Positions 23,700 to 32,041 of a DNA stretch of 44,730 nt are shown here, one piece after another. The stretch lies in assembly GCA_964528605.1 (NCBI GenBank), contig CAZGSV010000015.1, positions 1 through 44,730 of the forward strand. The letters are read 5' to 3'. The position numbers were made by a program, and so were the translations under genes. The stretch's first letter is position 1. The number at the start of each line of letters is the position of its first letter. The DNA is from CAZGSV01 sp964528605 (lineage in GTDB: Bacteria > Armatimonadota > Zipacnadia > CAZGSV01). The notes below the pieces were generated by a model. That model was not told the DNA's origin. It searched no databases and saw only the letters and a program-made list of their open reading frames with translations.

Positions 23700-24998
23700 T
23701 TGGATCCTCACTTAGCATGGTTCGCAGGACTGTCTTGGCCGTCCTGGGTCGCGCTGATGGTCTTGCTTCTCTTGGCGGCGGCCTTTTTCGCGGCGGCTGA
23801 GATAGCATTCCTGGCAACCGGCCCGCTAAGGGCGCGGAAACTAGCGCACGAAGGCGGGCGGCAGGATCGCTGGGTCGCCCGCCTCTTGCGTCATCCCAGC
23901 ATGCTCCTCTCCACCATCCTCGTTGGCATCACCGCCTCCTTGTACTTCCTCGAGGTCATCTCCGCCTATACCTTCGAGCGCACTTGGCGTCCCTACGGTG
24001 AGTTCCTCTCCTTCCCGCTCACCGTTGTGCTGGTGTTGCTCTTTGCCGAAGTGACGCCGGCCGTCATTGCGGCTCAGAACCCCATAGGCCTGGCCCGCTG
24101 GGCGGCAGGCCCCGTGCTGCTCGTGGCCTGGGTGCTCTGGCCGTTGACTTGGACGATGAACCGGATCACCCGCGCCCTCAGTAGGCTCTTCGGCGTGAGA
24201 ACCTCCGAGTCCCCGCGGATCACCGAGGAAGACCTCAAAGCCATGATCCGCGTGAGCCAGCGGCAGGGCTTCCTCGAGGAAGACGAGCGACGCATGCTCT
24301 TCGGAGTCTTCCGCCTCTCCGACCGCACGGCCAAGGAAATCTGCGTCCCGCGGCAGGACATGGTCACCGCGCCCGTGGATGCGCGCGTGGGAGAAGTGGC
24401 TGACCTCATGGCCGCCAGCCTTCACTCGCGCGTGCCTCTGGTCGAGCCGGACACCGACCAGGTGCTCGCGCTCGCCTCCAGCAAGGACCTACTGCCGCTG
24501 CTGGAGGGGGGCCTCACCACTGCCTCGGTCCATCCCGCGCACTCCCGCCCGGTGCTCTACGTTCCGGAGAGCGAGAACGTGGAGGACCTGCTGCGCGACC
24601 TCCAGCAGCACCGCTCCGAGTTCGCCATCGTCGTCGATGAAGCGGGAGCCACGCAGGGCCTCGTCACTATGGAGGACGTGCTCGAGGAACTCGTCGGCGA
24701 GATCTACGACGAGCACGACCGCGAGCACCCCGAGGTCATTTCCCTCGGCCCCGGGGAATACCTGGTGGACGGCGCGCTCACCGTCGGTGACCTCAACGAG
24801 CACCTAGGCCTCGCTCTGCCGAGCGAGGGCTTCGATACCGTGGGGGGCATGGTCTACTCACTGGCGGGCCGCGTGCCCCATCAGGGCGAAGTCTTCGCCC
24901 ACGACAACGTGCGACTCCGCGTGGAAAAGATGGAACGCCGCCGCGTGCGCGAGGTGCGAGTCACCGTGCTCCCGGCGCAGGCAGAGGGGGAAACCTAG
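23700..24998 (+). CDS. CNNM/CBS-domain membrane protein (CorC/HlyC family), first
   Basis: A 432-residue membrane protein of the CNNM/HlyC-CorC family, linked to divalent cation (magnesium or cobalt) export. Residues about 15-180 form the CNNM membrane domain with AAAFFAAAEIAFLATGPLRARK and AEVTPAVIAAQNP (the A-E-x-T-P motif). A CBS pair follows (RITEEDLKAMIRVSQRQGFLEEDERRML, VPRQDMVTAPVD...VTMEDVLEELVGEIYDEHD), then the small C-terminal transporter-associated domain from about 350. The start is a TTG with GAGGGATGG upstream. The next gene is a close paralogue that starts at the base after this stop codon. Confidence 0.85.
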   Translation: MDPHLAWFAGLSWPSWVALMVLLLLAAAFFAAAEIAFLATGPLRARKLAHEGGRQDRWVARLLRHPSMLLSTILVGITASLYFLEVISAYTFERTWRPYGEFLSFPLTVVLVLLFAEVTPAVIAAQNPIGLARWAAGPVLLVAWVLWPLTWTMNRITRALSRLFGVRTSESPRITEEDLKAMIRVSQRQGFLEEDERRMLFGVFRLSDRTAKEICVPRQDMVTAPVDARVGEVADLMAASLHSRVPLVEPDTDQVLALASSKDLLPLLEGGLTTASVHPAHSRPVLYVPESENVEDLLRDLQQHRSEFAIVVDEAGATQGLVTMEDVLEELVGEIYDEHDREHPEVISLGPGEYLVDGALTVGDLNEHLGLALPSEGFDTVGGMVYSLAGRVPHQGEVFAHDNVRLRVEKMERRRVREVRVTVLPAQAEGET

Positions 24999-26342
24999 TT
25001 GGGCGTCCCGGGCCCCTCATTCGTCCTCGTTACCGCCCTGCACCTAGGCCTAGCAGCCGTGGGAGTCGCCCTCATCTGCTTCCTGTCCTTGGCGGAGGCG
25101 GCCCTCTTGTCCGTGACCTCGACCACGGCCGAGCGAGCCCTAGCGGAGAAACGCTGGGGGGCGCTCGCCCTGCAAAGGCTTCTGGGAGCCGAAGTGGACT
25201 ACCTCTCCACCGTTATGGTCAGCATCAACCTGACCCTGCTTGCCACCTCGCTCGTCGTCACCCACTATGTGCTGACCCTGCGCCTGGAGAAGCACCTCGC
25301 TGCCGTGTCCCTTCTGGTCGTCATCGGCATCCTCATCTTCGCCGAGATAACCCCGAAGACCATCGGGCTCCACCGCGCCGCCCAGGTGGCTCCCTATGTT
25401 GCGCCACCCGTTGCCTGGCTGACGCGCATGCTGTCTTGGCTCGTGCGCTTGCTCACCGGCATCGCTAACGGCTTCTGCCGCTGCCTCCATATCCGCGCCG
25501 TTCACCGGCGCCACTTTGTCACCGAGGACGACATCAAGTTCTTCGCTCTCCTCAGCGGCCAGGAGGGGCCTCTGGAGGAGGCCGAGAGCGAGATGATCGA
25601 AGGCATTATGGAGTTGCCGGAGACCACCGCTGGGGAGATCAAGCGGCCGCGCACCGACATCGTCGCCCTCGACCTCGGGTCCAGCCTTTCGGAGGCCGCC
25701 CGCATCGTGGCCGAAAGCGGCCACTCCCGCATCCCGGTCTACCGGGAAAACCTCGACGACCCCGTCGGCGTGCTCCACGCCAAGGACCTCCTGCTGGCCC
25801 TTAGGCAGAAGCCGGCGCCGCGCTCGCTCGAAGTCCTGCTCAGACCTGTCATGCTGGTCCCCGAATCCAAGCCCGTTGACGACCTGCTGCGCGAGATGCG
25901 CCAGAAGCGCGCCTCCCTGGGTGTCGTGCTGGATGAGTACGGCGGCGTGGACGGCCTCGTTACCATCGAGGACATCCTGGAGCAGATCGTCGGGCCCGTG
26001 CGCGACGAGCACGACGTGCGCGAACCCGAAGAGATCCTCTTCCTCTCGCCCACGATGGCGCAGGTTGACCCCCGGGTGCAGGTTGACCGCATCGAAGACG
26101 AACTCGGGCTCCAACTCCCCGAGGGCGACTACAACACCCTCGCCGGCTTCCTGCTCGATCGCCTGGCCCACATGCCGGAGCCGGGAGAGAAGGTCACCTA
26201 CGGCAGGTTTACCTTCGTCATCGAGGCCGTGGAGGCGCAGCGCATCACGCGGGTCAAGGTCTTCTGGCGCCCGCGGGCGGGCGTACACGGCCAAGAGCAG
26301 GGCCAGGGGCAGCCCGAGGACCACTCCCCTGAGGGCCGCTGA
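24999..26342 (+). CDS. CNNM/CBS-domain membrane protein (CorC/HlyC family), second
   Basis: A 447-residue paralogue of the gene before it, with the same order: membrane CNNM domain (LSLAEAALLSVTSTTAERAL, FAEITPKTIGLHRAAQVAPY), CBS pair (RRHFVTEDDIKFFALLSGQEGPL, IKRPRTDIVALDLG, YGGVDGLVTIEDILEQIVGPV) and C-terminal domain (VDRIEDELGLQLPEGDYNTLAGFLL). The tail is extended and rich in Arg, Gly and Gln. It begins with TTG directly after the preceding TAG, with AGAGGGGG as ribosome-binding site, so it is coupled to the first copy. Two different CNNM proteins side by side may form a heterodimer. Confidence 0.85.
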   Translation: MGVPGPSFVLVTALHLGLAAVGVALICFLSLAEAALLSVTSTTAERALAEKRWGALALQRLLGAEVDYLSTVMVSINLTLLATSLVVTHYVLTLRLEKHLAAVSLLVVIGILIFAEITPKTIGLHRAAQVAPYVAPPVAWLTRMLSWLVRLLTGIANGFCRCLHIRAVHRRHFVTEDDIKFFALLSGQEGPLEEAESEMIEGIMELPETTAGEIKRPRTDIVALDLGSSLSEAARIVAESGHSRIPVYRENLDDPVGVLHAKDLLLALRQKPAPRSLEVLLRPVMLVPESKPVDDLLREMRQKRASLGVVLDEYGGVDGLVTIEDILEQIVGPVRDEHDVREPEEILFLSPTMAQVDPRVQVDRIEDELGLQLPEGDYNTLAGFLLDRLAHMPEPGEKVTYGRFTFVIEAVEAQRITRVKVFWRPRAGVHGQEQGQGQPEDHSPEGR

Positions 26343-26349
26343 GGCAAGT

Positions 26350-27336
26350 ATGGCGCACGCCTCTCCGCCCGAAGTGAGCGTGGTCATCCCCGCCTACAAC
26401 AACCGGCCGCTCCTCGAGCGCTTTCTGCCGCCGCTCCTCGCCGCTCTATGCCGCTACCAAGCGGCCACCGAGATTGTGGTCGCGGACGACGCCAGCACGG
26501 ACGGTTCCGCCGCCTTCCTGCGGGAGGCCTACCCTGAGATCACCGTGGTTAGGAGTGAGCGCAACCTGGGCTTCCCCGGCGCATGTAACCTGGGCGCCGC
26601 CCAAGCCCGCTACGCTGCAATCCTCTTCCTCAATTCGGACGTGGAGGTGGACCAAAACTTCCTTGCACCCTTGGCCGAGGCACTCACGGCGCCCGAGGTC
26701 TTCGCGGCCGCGCCCGCCGTCTTCGATATGGGCGCCGCCGGCGAGGAGACGCCGCGCTGCGAAAGCCTGGCAAGCGTGCGCTTCGCTCGTGGCGTGTTCG
26801 AGATCGAACCGCTGTGGAACGAACCGCTGCCGCAGGAGCCGCAGTGCGTGCTCTATGCGCCCGCCGCGGCGCTGCTCGTCTGGAAGCAAGGATTCGAGCA
26901 GTTGGGTGGATTCGACACCCTCTTCGCGCCCTACTCCTGGGAGGACGTGGACTTGTGCTATCGCGCCTGGCGCACCGGCTGGCGCGTCATGGTAACGCCC
27001 GACTCGCGGGTGAAGCACTATCGTTCCTCGACGGTGCTGCGGGTCTTCCAAGCCGGGCGGCGCGCCGTGGTCACCCACCGCAACCAGCTGCTCATGGTAT
27101 GGAAGAACGTGAGCGATCCCGCGCTGCTGGTCGCCAACGTGCTGCACCTGCCCGTGCACTTGGCGGCGGCGCTGGTGCGTGGGCGCTGGTGGTATCTCAG
27201 CGCGCTAGTGGCTGCTCTGGGCCGCCTGCCGATGGCGCTCAGACGGCGCAGGGGGGGCCAAAAGCGCGTGCTCTCGGATCGAGAGGCCCTGCGGCTTGCC
27301 TCGCGGCCGAGCCCGCTGGCAAGGCAGCGCCGCTAA
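26350..27336 (+). CDS. Glycosyltransferase family 2
   Basis: A 328-residue GT-A glycosyltransferase of the GT2 family. EVSVVIPAYNNRPLLERFLPP opens the domain, then DDASTDGS (donor site), LGFPGACNLGAA, and LFLNSDVEVD with the D-x-D-like metal motif. The catalytic-side ED motif is seen in APYSWEDVDLCYRAWRTGWRV. The subfamily resembles rhamnosyl-type GT2 enzymes. Residues about 240-295 are hydrophobic and Arg-flanked, possibly a membrane-associated tail. It begins seven bases after the second CNNM gene and overlaps the HD-GYP gene on the other strand by four bases at its 3' end. It could serve the polysaccharide locus, but is 12 kb away from it. Confidence 0.85.
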   Translation: MAHASPPEVSVVIPAYNNRPLLERFLPPLLAALCRYQAATEIVVADDASTDGSAAFLREAYPEITVVRSERNLGFPGACNLGAAQARYAAILFLNSDVEVDQNFLAPLAEALTAPEVFAAAPAVFDMGAAGEETPRCESLASVRFARGVFEIEPLWNEPLPQEPQCVLYAPAAALLVWKQGFEQLGGFDTLFAPYSWEDVDLCYRAWRTGWRVMVTPDSRVKHYRSSTVLRVFQAGRRAVVTHRNQLLMVWKNVSDPALLVANVLHLPVHLAAALVRGRWWYLSALVAALGRLPMALRRRRGGQKRVLSDREALRLASRPSPLARQRR

Positions 27337-28364
27337 TCCTGCGCGCCCCGAACCACCCTCAGGCTGCGCAGGAACTCGCGCCAAGAGGCCTCTTGCATCA
27401 TCGCCAGCATCTCGTCGGCGAGTTCGGGGTCAAACAGCACGCCTCGGTTCTCATGCACGAACTCCACCGCCTCCGAAGGCGCCATCGCCTTGCGAAACGG
27501 CCGTACGGAGGTCAGCGAGTCATAGGCATCCGCCAAGGCGACAATCCTGGCCGGCAGCGGAATCTCCGTGCGCACTAGGCCGTCGGGATAGCCGGAGCCG
27601 TCCCAGTGCTCGTGATGGTGCCGTATCACGGGCAGGAACGGCCGGGCCGAGTGCAGCGGGGCGCACACGATATAGCCGACCACGGGGTGCCGCCTTATCT
27701 CACGCATCTCGCTCTCAGTCAGCGGGCCCTGCTTGAGCAGCACCCGGTCGGGCACCGCCACGTTGCCCAGGTCGTGCAGCATGGCGCCCTGGCTCATGGC
27801 GCGCAGCTCTTCCCCCTCCAGCGTCAGCCGCCGCCCAAGATACTCGGCCGTGCGGGCCACACGCTCGGAGTGTCCCTCGGAGTACGGGTCGCGGGCCTCC
27901 ACGATGAGGGCGAGGCTGGTGATGACGCTATCCACCCTCTCCATCGCCCGGGTGGCGCGGCGTATGCGCATCAGCGACTTCACGCGCGCGAGCAACTCGT
28001 CAAGGTTGTAGGGCTTGGTGAGAAAGTCGTCGGCGCCCACCTCCAGCGCCCGGATGCGGTCCTCGGTGGCGCCCAAGCCCGTCAGCATCACCACCGGCAC
28101 CATTTCCGTCTCGCTGTGTCGCCGCAGCCGGGCGCAGACCTGGTAGCCGTCGAGGTCCGGCAGGATGACGTCGAGCAGCACCAGGTCGGGCACCAGCCCC
28201 TGCGCGAGCGATAAAGCCTCGTTACCGGTGGCCGCAACCTCGACCCGGTACTGGGCGTGCTGCAACTGCTCGCGCAAGATCTCCGCCTGCTCGGGGTCGT
28301 CCTCGACCACCAGCACGCACATGCCGCCACGCCCCGGATCCTGGGTGTTGACCTCTCGTTTCAC
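27333..28364 (-). CDS. Response regulator with HD-GYP domain
   Basis: A 343-residue two-domain signalling protein. The receiver domain (about residues 15-135) has the acidic pair E21/D22/D23, phosphorylation Asp 65 (LLDVILPD), Thr in MLTGLG and Lys in LTKPYNLDELLARV. A coiled linker leads to an HD-GYP phosphodiesterase domain (about 150-340) that would degrade cyclic di-GMP; GHSERVARTAEYLG, AMLHDLGNVAVPD and HHEHWDGSGYPDGL are seen. In the canonical H-D-I-G-K motif the Lys is Asn here (HDLGN), so activity is not assured. No histidine kinase is adjacent. The start is GTG at 28364, close to a predicted -10 box; Met 15 is another possible start. Confidence 0.85.
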   Translation of the reverse strand: MKREVNTQDPGRGGMCVLVVEDDPEQAEILREQLQHAQYRVEVAATGNEALSLAQGLVPDLVLLDVILPDLDGYQVCARLRRHSETEMVPVVMLTGLGATEDRIRALEVGADDFLTKPYNLDELLARVKSLMRIRRATRAMERVDSVITSLALIVEARDPYSEGHSERVARTAEYLGRRLTLEGEELRAMSQGAMLHDLGNVAVPDRVLLKQGPLTESEMREIRRHPVVGYIVCAPLHSARPFLPVIRHHHEHWDGSGYPDGLVRTEIPLPARIVALADAYDSLTSVRPFRKAMAPSEAVEFVHENRGVLFDPELADEMLAMMQEASWREFLRSLRVVRGAQD

Positions 28365-28376
28365 TGGTTCACCATC

Positions 28377-28382
28377 ATTGTA
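28377..28382 (-). promoter_or_regulatory. Candidate -10 box of the HD-GYP gene
   Basis: Leftward TACAAT (28382-28377) within GTTACAATGATGG. It is twelve bases before the GTG, so the leader would be very short. No clear -35 box. Confidence 0.3.
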
Positions 28383-28435
28383 ACGGGGGCCGGGGGGCTA
28401 CAGTTCGCCCCTGGGTGTTTCTCCGCTGGGCCTTT

Positions 28436-28447
28436 GCGCTAGAATGG
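28436..28447 (+). promoter_or_regulatory. Candidate -10 region of pfkA
   Basis: GCGCTAGAATGG, with TAGAAT as the -10 hexamer. The same element precedes pdxS, the alcohol dehydrogenase, cysK and the alpha/beta hydrolase gene. The -35 region is weak. Confidence 0.4.
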
Positions 28448-28503
28448 CCCCGCTGCGCTCGGCACCCCAGGGGCCGCAGCGCCCCAGAAGGAGGTACACC
28501 GGA

Positions 28504-29487
28504 GTGCCCGCATCCTCTCCGAGCACCATTGGCGTCTTCACCAGCGGAGGCGACGCCCCCGGCATGAACGCCTGCATCCGGGCCGTAGTGCGCACCGCCC
28601 TCTTCCGCGCCTTGCGCACCGTTGGCATTCTCCGCGGTTACCAAGGTATGATCGAGGGCGAGTTCACCGAGATGACCGCCTCCTCCGTGTCCAACACGCT
28701 CCAGCGCGGCGGCACCATCCTCAAGACCTCGCGCTCCGAAGACTATTTCACCAAAGAGGGGCGCGACCGCGCCTTCGCCCACTTGTGCGACGCAGGCATC
28801 GAGGCGCTCGTCCCCATCGGCGGTGACGGCACCTTTCGCGGCGCCATCGAGTTCCATCAAGAACACCATATTCCATTGGTCGGCTGCCCGGGCACCATAG
28901 ATAACGACCTTTGGGGCACCGACTTCACCATCGGCTTCGATACCGCCGTCGAGACCGCCCTCGACGCCGTGGACCGCATCCGCGACACCGCCGCCTCGCA
29001 CGAGAGAATCTTCCTGGTCGAGGTCATGGGGCGCCAGGCCGGCTTCATCGCACTCCAGGTCGGCCTCTCCGGCGGCGCCGAGGAGATCCTGCTGCCCGAA
29101 ACGCAGACCGACATCGGCGAGATGTGCCAACGGCTGATGGCCGGCCGCCGCCGCGGCAAAACCAGCAGCATCGTGATCGTGGCGGAAGGCGAGCAGGAAG
29201 GAGGGGCGTTCCAGGTCGCGCAGAAAATACGCAACCTCACCGGCCTACAATGTCGGGTTTGCGTGCTCGGGCACTTGCAGCGCGGCGGCTCCCCCAGCGC
29301 CGACGACCGCGTACTGGCCTCGCGGCTGGGCGCGGGCGCCGTGGACGGACTTCTGGCCGGCTACAACTGCCATATGTGCGGCGAAGTCAACGGCCAGATC
29401 GTGTACTCCCCGCTTGCGGACGCAGTCGGCAAGAAGAAGCCTTTGAGCGAGCGGGACCAGGAGTTGGCGCGCGTCCTGGCCACCTAG
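28504..29487 (+). CDS. pfkA: 6-phosphofructokinase, ATP-type
   Basis: A 327-residue phosphofructokinase that phosphorylates fructose 6-phosphate to the 1,6-bisphosphate in glycolysis. The N-terminus is GVFTSGGDAPGMNACIRAVV. The nucleotide site GGDGTFRGA and the catalytic site PGTIDNDLWGTDFTIGFDTA both carry Gly at the two positions (104 and 124 in the E. coli enzyme) where PPi-dependent enzymes have Asp and Lys, so ATP is the predicted donor. VEVMGRQAGFIAL and LGHLQRGGSPSADDRVLASR are the other PFK motifs. The GTG at 28504 has AAGGAGG upstream; an earlier in-frame ATG would include the promoter. Divergent from the HD-GYP gene. Confidence 0.93.
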   Translation: MPASSPSTIGVFTSGGDAPGMNACIRAVVRTALFRALRTVGILRGYQGMIEGEFTEMTASSVSNTLQRGGTILKTSRSEDYFTKEGRDRAFAHLCDAGIEALVPIGGDGTFRGAIEFHQEHHIPLVGCPGTIDNDLWGTDFTIGFDTAVETALDAVDRIRDTAASHERIFLVEVMGRQAGFIALQVGLSGGAEEILLPETQTDIGEMCQRLMAGRRRGKTSSIVIVAEGEQEGGAFQVAQKIRNLTGLQCRVCVLGHLQRGGSPSADDRVLASRLGAGAVDGLLAGYNCHMCGEVNGQIVYSPLADAVGKKKPLSERDQELARVLAT

Positions 29488-29521
29488 CCGCGAACCATCC
29501 TCGCCCCCTCTCGTCTAAAGA

Positions 29522-29538
29522 CGTACTAAGGAGGTACG
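29522..29538 (+). promoter_or_regulatory. Ribosome-binding site inside a small hairpin
   Basis: CGTAC and GTACG pair as a 5-bp stem, and the loop is exactly TAAGGAG, the Shine-Dalgarno of the next gene. The stem is short, so an effect on translation is only possible. Confidence 0.35.
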
Positions 29539-29541
29539 CTC

Positions 29542-30900
29542 ATGAAGCGGATAGCATGGTTCTTGCTGTTGCCCGTGGCGGCACTAGCGGTATGGCTGGC
29601 CACTCCCGCTGCCGCCCAGCCCCGGCCCGCCCTCCCCGGCGGCATGGCTTCTGGCATGGGGATGGGCATGGGCATGGGGCCCATGATGTCCCCGGAAATG
29701 CGCGAAATGGCCCAACTGCGCCAGGAACTCGTCGTCATTGACACCATCAACCACCTCAAACTGTCCAAGGAGCAAATCAAGCAAGTGCTCGATCTGGCGG
29801 CGGAGGGCGACCGGCTGCGCGACCAAGCGGCGGCCGCCTCGGCCTCGCACCTAGAGCGGGTGCGCGACCTGCTTCAGCAGACCCGCGCGGCTCTAATCGC
29901 GGGCCAAACCCCTGGCCCTGAACTCAAGGAGCAACTGCGCAAACTCCAAACGGAGGGCCAGCAAGCCAGGAAAGAGGCGGCGGGCTCTGTGCGCGATGTC
30001 GTGAAGGAGGTCAAAGACATCCTCACGCCTGAGCAGCAAAAGGCCCTCGCCACCTATCGGTCCCCTTACGGCGGCGCAGGGCAGAGGATGAAGATGCAGG
30101 GTCGGGGAATGCAGCGTGCCGGCGTCGGACCTGCTGCCCAGGGGTTCGGTGGTTACGGTCCGCCGCCTGGGCCGGCGTTCGGCCCGCCTGGCCAGCCCGC
30201 TATGCCGCCGGCGCCCGGATGGCAAGGGCCGGGAGGCTATGGTCAGGTCGCAGGATATGGTGGCGGTGGCAGGATCGGCCCCGTCGCTGGGCCGGGCGGG
30301 GGAGTTGCGGCCATCTGGCCTGAGGTTGACCGGCTTCGCAAGTTGCCGGAGGGCGAGTATCCGGCCGCGCGGGCCGAGTTCCTCGAGAAGATGGCCCAGC
30401 AACACCAGCAGCGCACCGGTCAGCCAATCCCGCCCGAGAGGCTGACGCAAGTCGGAGAGACTCTGGACAAGGCGCGCGCGATGAGCGACGAGGAGTTCGC
30501 CGCCAAGCGGCCCGAACTTCGCAAGGACTTGGCGCCGGGCATGGGCCCGGGGCCGATGATGGGCGGCGGAGGGATGGCAGGCGGCGGAGGAATGGCGCGT
30601 CGCGGAGCGATGGCGGGCGGCGGAGGAATGGCGCGTCGCGGAACGATGATGGGTGGTGGAGCGATGGCTGCTCCGATGGCCGGCCCGATGCGGTGTCCGT
30701 ATTGCGGTAAGATGATTGGCCCGATGGTACCGCCCGCTCAGGGCCCGATGGCTGGCCAAATGGGCCGCCGAATGGGCGCCCGCGCGGCTGGGCGCATGGG
30801 AGGCCAACGGCAGATGATGCAAGGCCTGCGCGGTGTTGGGATGCTGCTGAGTCCCGCCGCTATCAAGGTTCTGAATGAGATGCTTGCGCGACCTGCGTAG
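29542..30900 (+). CDS. Exported Spy/LTXXQ-like protein with Gly/Met-rich tail
   Basis: A 452-residue exported protein. A signal peptide (FLLLPVAALAVWLATPAAAQ, cleavage after the second Ala-Ala) leads to a Met/Gly-rich stretch, then a helical region (about residues 55-170) with INHLKLSKEQIKQV and DILTPEQQKALATYRSPYG, which match the paired LTxxQ motifs of the Spy/CpxP periplasmic chaperone family. A Pro/Gly-rich segment follows, then a second helical region (about 255-330), then a low-complexity tail of Gly, Met, Ala and Arg with a 12-residue tandem repeat and one CPYCGKMIGP knuckle. The Met-rich stretches and the Cys pair suggest metal (copper or similar) binding, which is inference. The ATG has AAGGAGG upstream. 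Confidence 0.65.
   Translation: MKRIAWFLLLPVAALAVWLATPAAAQPRPALPGGMASGMGMGMGMGPMMSPEMREMAQLRQELVVIDTINHLKLSKEQIKQVLDLAAEGDRLRDQAAAASASHLERVRDLLQQTRAALIAGQTPGPELKEQLRKLQTEGQQARKEAAGSVRDVVKEVKDILTPEQQKALATYRSPYGGAGQRMKMQGRGMQRAGVGPAAQGFGGYGPPPGPAFGPPGQPAMPPAPGWQGPGGYGQVAGYGGGGRIGPVAGPGGGVAAIWPEVDRLRKLPEGEYPAARAEFLEKMAQQHQQRTGQPIPPERLTQVGETLDKARAMSDEEFAAKRPELRKDLAPGMGPGPMMGGGGMAGGGGMARRGAMAGGGGMARRGTMMGGGAMAAPMAGPMRCPYCGKMIGPMVPPAQGPMAGQMGRRMGARAAGRMGGQRQMMQGLRGVGMLLSPAAIKVLNEMLARPA
30581..30652 (+). repeat. 36-bp tandem repeat in the Spy-like gene
   Basis: Two copies with a period of 36 bases, near identical, encode Gly-Gly-Gly-Gly-Met-Ala-Arg-Arg-Gly-x-Met-x. More degenerate GGGGM units flank them. 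A recent in-frame duplication is likely. Confidence 0.7.
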
Positions 30901-30927
30901 ACCACTTCTTACCTCCCCCCTTACGTG

Positions 30928-30955
30928 CAAGCCCCGCCCGTTCGGGCGGGGCTTG
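30928..30955 (+). terminator. Perfect hairpin after the Spy-like gene
   Basis: CAAGCCCCGCCC and GGGCGGGGCTTG form a perfect 12-bp stem around a GTTC loop, 28 bases after the stop codon. Only a weak T-rich segment follows (CTGCTTTCTGCG), but its position and strength make it the best terminator candidate in the window. Confidence 0.65.
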
Positions 30956-31096
30956 CTGCTTTCTGCGCCCGCACGGATGGCATCTCAGAAGGCGGCCGTG
31001 ATCGCCTGATAGGCCGGCTGGACTGGACCCGCGCGATTTGCGACGTGCACCGCGGGGCCGGCCCCCGCGCCCGTCATACCGTCCGGCCAGGCAGGC

Positions 31097-31950
31097 TTGA
31101 GCGTCCGCGACTTGAGACGCTGGACACGGGAAGCGGGCAGGCTGCGCCCTTGGTTGCTCGACTTGCTTAGTGAGGAGCAGGGAGAGGACCTAAGGCAGGG
31201 ACGCGCAACTTTCCAGACCCGCTACGGCGGCCTGCCCGCCGAGATCCGGCAGCAAATCGAGCGACTTGCGCGCCGCTATCGGCGCGATGTGGGAGGGCGG
31301 CCGGTAGGAGGTGAGGTCCGGTACTACAGAATCATATACTCCAGCATGCCCGACGCCGAGCCTGTGATAGTCGAGGGCAGGTTCGAAATCCAAGGGTCGC
31401 GCGGCAACAAAGAATGGCAGGTCGTCTTCCCGCCCTCCGACTCTCAGGGCGGCGGGCGCAGGTGCAAACCGCGGCCTCAGATAATGCACCGCAATGAGGT
31501 GGCCCGGTCGCACAGGGAGGTCACACCGGAGGAGTTCGGCCGCTGGTGGGAGTGGGCCGTGACCCAGGTCGTTCCCCTCGCGGGCGCGGCGAAACAAGAG
31601 CACTTTGGCAAGGCGGTCGCCTTCTCCGTAGGGGAACCCAGCCAGGAGCAACTGTCGGCAGCCCGCCAATACCTTCTCGAGGTACTGCCCAAGCCCGCGG
31701 CATTCGGCGCGCCTGCTGGTGGGCGCCTGCCTTTGCCCATGTGGCCGTCGAATACACCGGCTTTGGCTCGGATGCCTCCGTGGTCGCGGTAGACCTGATG
31801 GCTACGTTCTCTGTCCCTTACGGCCCCCTTAGCACTGGGATGGCCGAGTACGTCTGCACGCCCGTGGGCGGGCGCCTGGAGTACCTGTGGAGACAAGAGG
31901 CGTCCCACCTGACCTTGGTGGGGAAGATAGCCAGGAACAGGCAGCCCTGA
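31097..31950 (+). pseudogene. Unknown protein, frameshifted
   Basis: Two frames carry what looks like one protein. The first runs from TTG 31097 with RTFQ-like helical sequence (RYGGLPAEIRQQIERLARRY), a beta-rich middle (VRYYRIIYSSMPDAEPVIVEG), and VTPEEFGRWWEWAVTQVVP. It turns into poor sequence after VLPKPAAFGAPA near 31715. The second frame then gives well-formed sequence to the TGA at 31950: FAHVAVEYTGFGSDASVVAV, DLMATFSVPYGPLSTGMAEY, RLEYLWRQEASHLTLVG. One missing base or two extra between about 31700 and 31745 would join them. No G-run is present at the switch, unlike the flippase. I do not recognise the family. Confidence 0.45.
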
Positions 31951-31995
31951 CCTGCCAGAGTGGGCTGGCACAGCGGTGCTCGCGTCGGTGGATAT

Positions 31996-32038
31996 GAGCC
32001 GCCGCGGCCTTCGGCCTTTCCAGGCCAGGCAGCGGCTC
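31996..32038. other. Compound hairpin between genes
   Basis: GAGCCGC and GCGGCTC pair around nested GGCC repeats. It lies between the frameshifted gene and the 3' end of the leftward hydrolase and may end transcription from either side. Confidence 0.3.
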
Positions 32039-32041
32039 CGC

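Noticed and set aside
25876..26349. N-terminal extension of the GT2 frame
   Set aside because: It lies inside the second CNNM gene in the wrong frame; the GT2 fold begins just after ATG 26350.
30928..30955. Strong Rho-independent terminator
   Set aside because: The stem is excellent but the T-tract is weak, so it is reported only as the best candidate.
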